Below are positions 23,709 to 28,519 of a DNA stretch of 28,519 nucleotides, piece after piece. How positions within the stretch are numbered: the stretch's first letter is position 1; each line of letters starts with the position of its first letter. Source of the stretch: Lachnospiraceae bacterium (GTDB taxonomy: Bacteria > Bacillota > Clostridia > Lachnospirales > Lachnospiraceae); the NCBI GenBank assembly GCA_900770225.1, contig CAAGJU010000197.1, positions 1 to 28,519 on the forward strand, read 5' to 3'. Below the pieces are notes generated by a model. It was not told the origin of the DNA, did no database searches, and saw nothing but the letters and a program-made list of their open reading frames with translations. The position numbers were made by a program, and so were the translations under genes.

Positions 23709-24434
23709 ATGGATGTATTATCTGATTTACGACAACTGAACCTGCTTTCTGTTATTTTTCGTATGGTGATGTCCGTTTTTATGGGCGGGCTGATCGGGCT
23801 TGAAAGAGAGAGAAAAAGACGTCCGGCGGGATTCAGAACATATATGCTGGTATGTCTGGGCGCCTGTGTGGCAATGATGCTCGGCGAATATGAAAAGGAA
23901 CTCATGAATTTTTTTTCGGCGGCAGAGTATCTCCCGGACAGCGTCGATCCCGATGTTTCAAGGTATGCGGCACAGGTGATCAATGGAATAGGATTCCTGG
24001 GCGCGGGTGCGATCATTGCCAACAGCAAGAGAGAGGTGACGGGACTTACAACAGCATCCGGACTGTGGTCGTCTGCCTGTTTCGGCCTGGCGATCGGCGC
24101 CGCCTTCTATGAGATCATCCCTGCGGCCTTCATACTCATTGAATGCTCTATCAGAGGATTTCCTGTGCTGGAGAAATATATCAGGAAGAAATCACCATAT
24201 ATCAATTTTTATATTGAGTTTTATTCGCTGAAGGATCTGAGCAATATCATCGGGCGATTCAGGACGCTTGAGGTTCAGGTATATCACTGCGAAATAGAAC
24301 GCAATGATTTTTCCAAAACGCATCAGTATTCAAATGCGGTATTTTACGCTCATTGCAGAAAAGGCGTTGATCATACACACCTGCTTTCTGAGATTTCCGA
24401 TCTGGAGGAGGTCCGGATGGTGAGGGAAGTATAG
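23709..24434 (+). CDS. MgtC/SapB family membrane protein, copy 1
   Basis: 241 residues. The N-terminal hydrophobic domain has the family motif GGLIGLERERKRRPAGFRTY, then VCLGACVAMM, QVINGIGFLGAGAII and GLTTASGLWSSA. Four to five membrane helices are visible. The C-terminal part (about 155-241) is soluble and ACT-like. In pathogens MgtC modulates the F-type ATPase and low-magnesium survival. The role of Firmicute members is unsettled. The next gene is a related but clearly diverged copy 17 nt downstream. Confidence 0.9.
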   Translation: MDVLSDLRQLNLLSVIFRMVMSVFMGGLIGLERERKRRPAGFRTYMLVCLGACVAMMLGEYEKELMNFFSAAEYLPDSVDPDVSRYAAQVINGIGFLGAGAIIANSKREVTGLTTASGLWSSACFGLAIGAAFYEIIPAAFILIECSIRGFPVLEKYIRKKSPYINFYIEFYSLKDLSNIIGRFRTLEVQVYHCEIERNDFSKTHQYSNAVFYAHCRKGVDHTHLLSEISDLEEVRMVREV

Positions 24435-24451
24435 ACAGCGGGAGAATGAGG

Positions 24452-25141
24452 ATGACAGAGTTTTTTGACTCCATTCGCGGAATCACGGTCGGCACAGTCT
24501 GCCTCAGGCTTTTTCTGTCCGCTCTGTGCGGGGGGATCATCGGACTGGACCGCGAGTACCGGCATCAGCCGGCGGGACTGCGGACACATATGCTGATCTG
24601 TCTCGGCTCTTCGATTACCGTGATGACAGGCATATATCTCGCTGTAGTTCTGAAATATCATACGGATATCGGAAGAATCGGTGCGCAGGTAATTGCCGGC
24701 ATCGGCTTTATCGGAACCGGCTCCATTATCAAGGCTCGTGAACGCGTCCGGGGACTGACGACGGCGGCCGGCCTCTGGGCGTGCGCAGTTGTCGGACTGT
24801 GCTTTGGCGGCGGCTTCTATGAGGTGGGATTTATCGCTGCATTACTGATATTCGTTATCGAAGCATTATTTGCGAGAATAGACGGACGGATTTCAAAAGC
24901 TTCTCCGGAAGCCTTTTTCTATATTGAATACAGAAGCAAGGAGTGCTTCGAGGAGATCGTCGACATATTGCATGCCAAAGGGCTGGAAATCCTTAATACG
25001 GAAATCGTTCGGGTCAAGGGCACGGAAAAACATAATGCGTGCGCGATTATCCAGCTGCGCGGAAACCGCGGGTATCCGATACAGATGATGCGGCAGGAGA
25101 TTATGAGCATAACAGGCGTCGTTTCCTGCGAAATCATGTAG
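24452..25141 (+). CDS. MgtC/SapB family membrane protein, copy 2
   Basis: 229 residues from the chosen start. It carries GGIIGLDREYRHQPAGLRTH, ICLGSSITVM, QVIAGIGFIGTGSII and GLTTAAGLWACA, plus an ACT-like C-terminal region (about 150-229). I chose the ATG at 24452 because GGGAG is seven to eight bases upstream; an in-frame ATG at 24446 is too close to it. It is paralogous to the gene before but much more diverged than the TIM-barrel pair, which suggests an older duplication or two distinct subunits. Confidence 0.9.
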   Translation: MTEFFDSIRGITVGTVCLRLFLSALCGGIIGLDREYRHQPAGLRTHMLICLGSSITVMTGIYLAVVLKYHTDIGRIGAQVIAGIGFIGTGSIIKARERVRGLTTAAGLWACAVVGLCFGGGFYEVGFIAALLIFVIEALFARIDGRISKASPEAFFYIEYRSKECFEEIVDILHAKGLEILNTEIVRVKGTEKHNACAIIQLRGNRGYPIQMMRQEIMSITGVVSCEIM

Positions 25142-25180
25142 ATACAAAACAGACATGACACAGATCAGGAGAAAAACAGA

Positions 25181-25978
25181 ATGAATTACTCGGAAAATGC
25201 TGATAAACAATATCATATTCAGGTCGGCAGAGGAGATGTCGGGAGATACGTGATTCTGACCGGCGATCCCGGGCGCTGCGCGGGAATTGCGAAATATCTC
25301 GATGATGCAGAGCTGATCGCAGATAATCGTGAGTATGTAACCTATACCGGCTTTCTTGACGGCTGCAGGGTGAGCGTGACATCAACCGGGATCGGAGGGC
25401 CATCCGCAGCCATTGCCATGGAAGAACTTGTGATGTCAGGCTCGGATACTTTTATCCGGATCGGCACATGCGGAGGCATGCAGCTGAATGTGCAGGGAGG
25501 CGACGTCGTCATCGCCACCGGTGCAGTCCGGATGGAGGGAACAAGCAGAGAATATGCACCACTGGAATTTCCGGCAGTGGCGGATGTTCACGTAATCAAT
25601 GCCCTGATGCAGTCGGCGGAGAGCCAGAAGGTAACGTATCATGCAGGGGTTGTACAGTGCAAGGACTCCTTCTATGGTCAGCATTCTCCGGAGAGGATGG
25701 CTGTCGGATATGAACTGATGAACAAATGGGAGGCCTGGAAGCGCCTCGGCTGTCTTGCGTCGGAAATGGAATCCGCGGCACTGTTTGTTGCGGCGAGCAA
25801 TCTCGGAGTCCGTGTCGGATCCTGCTTTCTGGTTCTGGCAAATCAGGAAAGGGAGAAGGCTGGCCTTGAAAACACGGTGGTTCACGATACAGACAGAGCA
25901 ATCCGTGTCGCGGTCGGAGGTATCCGAAATCTGATACGCGAAGATCGGGAGAAAGGGAGAATGACTTCCGGCCTGTGA
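25181..25978 (+). CDS. udp: Uridine phosphorylase-like nucleoside phosphorylase
   Basis: A 265-residue nucleoside phosphorylase I family protein that cleaves a nucleoside with phosphate to base and (deoxy)ribose 1-phosphate. The phosphate site shows LTGDPGRC and RIGTCGGMQ. STGIGGPSAAIAMEEL, CKDSFYGQHSPERM and the ribose-binding SEMESAALFVAAS are typical of uridine phosphorylases, more than of purine phosphorylases. AGGAGA precedes the ATG. It lies 154 nt before a phosphosugar mutase, which could process the sugar 1-phosphate. Exact base specificity is inferred. Confidence 0.85.
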   Translation: MNYSENADKQYHIQVGRGDVGRYVILTGDPGRCAGIAKYLDDAELIADNREYVTYTGFLDGCRVSVTSTGIGGPSAAIAMEELVMSGSDTFIRIGTCGGMQLNVQGGDVVIATGAVRMEGTSREYAPLEFPAVADVHVINALMQSAESQKVTYHAGVVQCKDSFYGQHSPERMAVGYELMNKWEAWKRLGCLASEMESAALFVAASNLGVRVGSCFLVLANQEREKAGLENTVVHDTDRAIRVAVGGIRNLIREDREKGRMTSGL

Positions 25979-26132
25979 GCCACAGGAGACCGGAAGGTTC
26001 GCGGGGACAGATGCACCGGCTGTTCATCAGATGATGCATGAACGGCAGCAGGATCTGTGACAAAAGCATCGGATTTTGTGAGATAATGAGAGCATAAAAC
26101 CGACGGCAGCCGGAGGAAAGGAGATTCGATTT

Positions 26133-27830
26133 ATGAATGCGGAGGAAAAATACCAGGAGTGGCTGGCCAGACTTCCTGAGGCAGATCCGATGAGGAAGGA
26201 ACTGCTCTCTATCCGGGGGAACCGGCAGGAGATCAATGACCGGTTTTATCAGGAGATCGTATTCGGAACAGAGGGGCTGAGAGGCATCTGCGGTGCGGGA
26301 ACCAACCGGATGAATCCGCTCACGGTAGGCAGGGCGACGCAGGGAATCACCAATTATCTGAAAAGGAGCGGAGAAGAGCTGTCGAGAGGCGTCGCGGTGG
26401 CGTATGACTGCCGCCACCATTCCAGAGAATATTCGGAGCTGGCAGCAGAGATTTTTGCGGGAAACGGAATCCGTGTCTGGCTTTTTCCGTCCATGAGGCC
26501 GACGCCGGAGCTGTCCTTTGCGGTGCGGGAGCTTCATGCGTTATCCGGCATCAACATGACGGCAAGCCATAATCCGAAGGAATACAACGGATACAAGGTT
26601 TATCAGGAGGACGGCGCGCAGATCTCAGGCGCTGTGTCGGACGGCATGCTGCGGGAGATTCAGGCGTTGGACCTCTTCGATCATTTTTCGCGTATGCCGC
26701 TGGAGCAGGGCGTCGGGGAAGGCATGATCCGGATGCTCGGAGAGGATATGGACCGGAAGTACCTGAACTATGCGGAGGGATTGAAGCAGAGACCGGACAG
26801 CGAACTGGACCGCTCGGTGCGGGTGGTCTACACGCCGCTGAACGGGGCGGGAAGCATTCCGATGGAGACGGCGGCGAGGGAGCTCGGCTACGAAAACTTT
26901 GTCATCGTGCCGGAGCAGAAGAACCCTGACCCGGATTTCACAACGGTCGGTTATCCGAATCCGGAGGATCCGAAGGGATTTGCGCTGGCGGAAAAACTGG
27001 GAAAGGAGCTCCATGCGGATCTGCTGATCGCCACGGATCCGGACAGCGACCGAATGGCCGTGGAGCTTCCCGACGGGCAGGGAGGTTTCTGTCCGCTGAA
27101 TGGCAATCAGACCGGTGCGATGCTGATCGCCTATATGGCGGAAAGCCAGAAGGCGGCCGACACGCTGCCGAAGAACGCGGCAATGATCAAGTCCATCGTG
27201 ACCGGAGATATGGGAAAAACGATCTGCGAAGCGTATGGCATCCGGGTCTTTGAGGCACTGACCGGTTTCAAAAATATCTGCGGTGTGATTCCGCGCCTGG
27301 AGAAAGAGGGCTTCCGGTATTTCTTCGCGTATGAGGAGAGCATCGGCTGTGCGCCGGGCGAACGGGTACGGGACAAGGACGGTATCGCAGCGGGACTTCT
27401 GATGATGGAAATGGCTGCATTTTATAAGAAAAAGGGCATGACACTGGCTGACGCGCTGGATGCGCTGTACCGAAGGTACGGGTATTTCGCAGAGCGCCAG
27501 GTGTCGCTGATCCGGAAAGGGCAGACCGGGGCTGAGGAAATCGCAGAAATCATGCGAAAGGCCAGAGACGAAAAGCCGGACCGCTTCGGTGACCTTGACG
27601 TTGCGGAGATCACGGATTATCTCCATGGCTGGCAGGATATACCGGCATCCAATGTGCTCAGGTTCCGCATGAAAAACGGAGACTGGTTCGCCATGCGGCC
27701 GTCGGGCACGGAGCCGAAGCTGAAGTTCTACTTCTATACATGCGCAGGGGACAGCCGGACGGCTGAAGAACGCGCAGACCGGCTGCGGGATGCGGTGCTG
27801 GGAGCTTTTGCCCTGAAACAACCTGAATAA
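26133..27830 (+). CDS. Phosphoglucomutase/phosphosugar mutase (alpha-D-phosphohexomutase family)
   Basis: A 565-residue mutase of the large Firmicute PgcA-like type. The catalytic phosphoserine loop is MTASHNPKEYNGYKVY, the magnesium loop ATDPDSDRMAVE, the sugar-binding loop EESIGCAPG and the phosphate-binding loop MRPSGTEPKLKF. FGTEGLRGICGAG lies near the N-terminus. All four active-site regions are intact and the length is typical. It interconverts sugar 1- and 6-phosphates; some members also accept pentose phosphates, which would suit the adjacent nucleoside phosphorylase. AAGGAG lies about ten bases before the ATG. Confidence 0.92.
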   Translation: MNAEEKYQEWLARLPEADPMRKELLSIRGNRQEINDRFYQEIVFGTEGLRGICGAGTNRMNPLTVGRATQGITNYLKRSGEELSRGVAVAYDCRHHSREYSELAAEIFAGNGIRVWLFPSMRPTPELSFAVRELHALSGINMTASHNPKEYNGYKVYQEDGAQISGAVSDGMLREIQALDLFDHFSRMPLEQGVGEGMIRMLGEDMDRKYLNYAEGLKQRPDSELDRSVRVVYTPLNGAGSIPMETAARELGYENFVIVPEQKNPDPDFTTVGYPNPEDPKGFALAEKLGKELHADLLIATDPDSDRMAVELPDGQGGFCPLNGNQTGAMLIAYMAESQKAADTLPKNAAMIKSIVTGDMGKTICEAYGIRVFEALTGFKNICGVIPRLEKEGFRYFFAYEESIGCAPGERVRDKDGIAAGLLMMEMAAFYKKKGMTLADALDALYRRYGYFAERQVSLIRKGQTGAEEIAEIMRKARDEKPDRFGDLDVAEITDYLHGWQDIPASNVLRFRMKNGDWFAMRPSGTEPKLKFYFYTCAGDSRTAEERADRLRDAVLGAFALKQPE

Positions 27831-27886
27831 TAAGGAAACATTTCCTGTCTTCATAAATAAAATCCTTCCGGTTTCGTAGGCGGAAA

Positions 27887-27999
27887 CTCACTGCCTTTAG
27901 GCGGTGGGAGGAGCCTTGTAAATTCGCAGCCATATCCGGACCGCCGTACACGGCTGTCTGCTTCGGCAGCAGCGTGTGCGGCGGGCTTTATGGCCGGAT
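27887..27999. other. Two strong hairpins in a non-coding gap; the first resembles an IS200/IS605 (TnpB) end
   Basis: CTCACTGCC-TTTA-GGCGGTGGG (27887-27908, two G-T pairs) has the GCCTTTAGGC core I associate with right ends and guide-RNA scaffolds of IS605-family elements. No tnpB or tnpA reading frame is present, so this would be a remnant at most. A second, longer hairpin spans 27941-27984. It has an 11-bp outer stem, inner stems GCTG/CAGC and CTGC/GCAG, and a TTCG loop, itself bracketed by ATCCGG (27934) and CCGGAT (27994). Neither is followed by a convincing T run. The 27831-28030 gap has no gene. Confidence 0.45.
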
Positions 28000-28041
28000 T
28001 TGACCGATTTGACCGTTTTTGAAAATTTTTCAAATTTCCTC

Positions 28042-28070
28042 TTGCATCCTTCGAAAGGATGTGATAGTAT
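28042..28070 (+). promoter_or_regulatory. Strong stable-RNA promoter with AT-rich upstream region
   Basis: TTGCAT (28042-28047), a 17-nt spacer and TAGTAT (28065-28070). Directly upstream is an A/T tract (TTGAAAATTTTTCAA, about 28019-28033) like the UP elements of rRNA promoters, preceded by the direct repeat TTTGACCG. Confidence 0.7.
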
Positions 28071-28159
28071 CATCAATGTTGTCGCCCGGAACGGTTACAG
28101 ATAAGGCCTTCAGGGATACAGCACAATTTTACAGTTCGAATATGATTCGAGCAGGTTGT

Positions 28160-28248
28160 GGAGATGTACCCAAGCTGGCCGAAGGGGCTCCCCTGGAAAG
28201 GGAGTAGGTCGTGAAAGCGGCGCAAGAGTTCAAATCTCTTCATCTCCG
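28160..28248 (+). tRNA. tRNA-Ser (anticodon GGA)
   Basis: The acceptor stem GGAGATG (28160-28166) pairs CATCTCC (28241-28247), with discriminator G at 28248. The anticodon stem CTCCC/GGGAG encloses CTGGAAA, presenting GGA at 28195-28197. A long variable arm marks class II, and the T-arm GAGTTCAAATCTC is intact. No CCA is encoded. Confidence 0.96.
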
Positions 28249-28519
28249 TTCGCCGGTTACAAGGCGACATGAACATTGACAACTGAACAGTAGAACACAT
28301 CCTCGAAAATTCAAAAAGTTAAATTTTCGAACGGAACAGAGAAAGCGGAACGGATGAAAAATCCGGAAAGCTTTCATCGATTCCTTATAACAGTAATTCA
28401 GGATGAATCAGCTAGTAGTTGATTCTGACTGGATCAGATTCGTTAATTCTCGTTTGCAGCAACAGCTCGGAAAGCTTCGCTTTCCTCGCTGCGGGGCGTC
28501 CGCCCCGTTATTCCGGATT
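28249..28519 (+). other. Probable rRNA operon leader (spacer before a 16S gene outside the window)
   Basis: TGAACATTGACAACTGAAC (28270-28288) resembles the boxA antitermination sequences in Firmicute rRNA leaders. It is followed by processing-type stems: CGAAAATT/AATTTTCG (28304-28329), GAAAGC..GGAT/ATCC..GCTTTC (28341-28375), GGAAAGC-TTC-GCTTTCC (28469-28485) and CGGGGC/GCCCCG (28492-28507). No 16S sequence is reached. The tRNA-Ser and the leader appear to share one promoter. No protein gene is supported. Confidence 0.5.

Noticed and set aside
22904..24028. A 374-codon open frame on the minus strand
   Set aside because: It runs antisense through the PHP gene and mgtC, both of which have strong family motifs. 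Its repeated peptides only reflect the DNA tandem repeats.
26625..27854. A 409-codon open frame on the minus strand
   Set aside because: It is antisense to the phosphosugar mutase, which has all four catalytic loops. It has no ribosome binding site or recognisable motif.
28019..28207. 62-codon frame near the right end
   Set aside because: It runs into tRNA-Ser(GGA) and lies in the stable-RNA leader.

Overview
The window reads as chromosomal DNA from a low- to mid-GC Gram-positive Clostridia, most likely Lachnospiraceae. The clues are a tRNA-dependent T-box leader on the trp operon, strong AAGGAG-type ribosome binding sites, sigma-A-like promoters (TTGACA-17-TATAAT type), a serine-rich lipoprotein anchor, and tRNAs without an encoded CCA. 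The genus is not determinable by eye. All protein genes are on the + strand except one GGDEF gene.

Region 1 (1-7740): a complete tryptophan biosynthesis operon, trpE-G-D-C-F-B-A, with seven separate genes. It has a promoter (140-168), a T-box riboswitch whose specifier (UGG, 282-284) and acceptor-end contact (UGGC, 410-413) both fit tRNA-Trp, a 17-bp attenuator terminator (437-481), then about 275 bp of hairpin-rich repeat DNA before trpE. The operon ends in a terminator at 7699-7739.

Region 2 (7739-11279): a 180-bp MITE-like hairpin element, then an RNase Z-like metallohydrolase, tsaD (tRNA t6A synthesis), ispD (MEP isoprenoid pathway) and tRNA-Ser(UGA). A second, inverted copy of the hairpin element is cut by the left window edge (1-133).

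Region 3 (11314-15279): two divergent diguanylate cyclase-like genes separated by 40-bp tandem repeats. One is a 7TM-GGDEF protein on the minus strand; the other is Cache-GGDEF-PAS on the plus strand and overlaps a Nudix CoA-pyrophosphatase-like gene.

Region 4 (15457-23476): a LacI regulator, a dyad-rich control region, and a probable catabolic operon. The operon holds a lipoprotein binding protein, an ABC ATPase, a fused two-domain permease of the Fbp/Pot/Afu type, two tandem paralogous xylose-isomerase-like TIM barrels, and a PHP-family phosphoesterase. The substrate is unknown. My inference is a phosphorylated sugar or polyol, or a related phosphoester. This is the best candidate for an undescribed system here.

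Region 5 (23489-28519): tandem repeats, two adjacent mgtC/sapB-like genes, a uridine phosphorylase, a phosphoglucomutase-type phosphosugar mutase, hairpins resembling an IS200/IS605 end, then a strong stable-RNA promoter, tRNA-Ser(GGA) and what looks like the leader of an rRNA operon that continues past the window.
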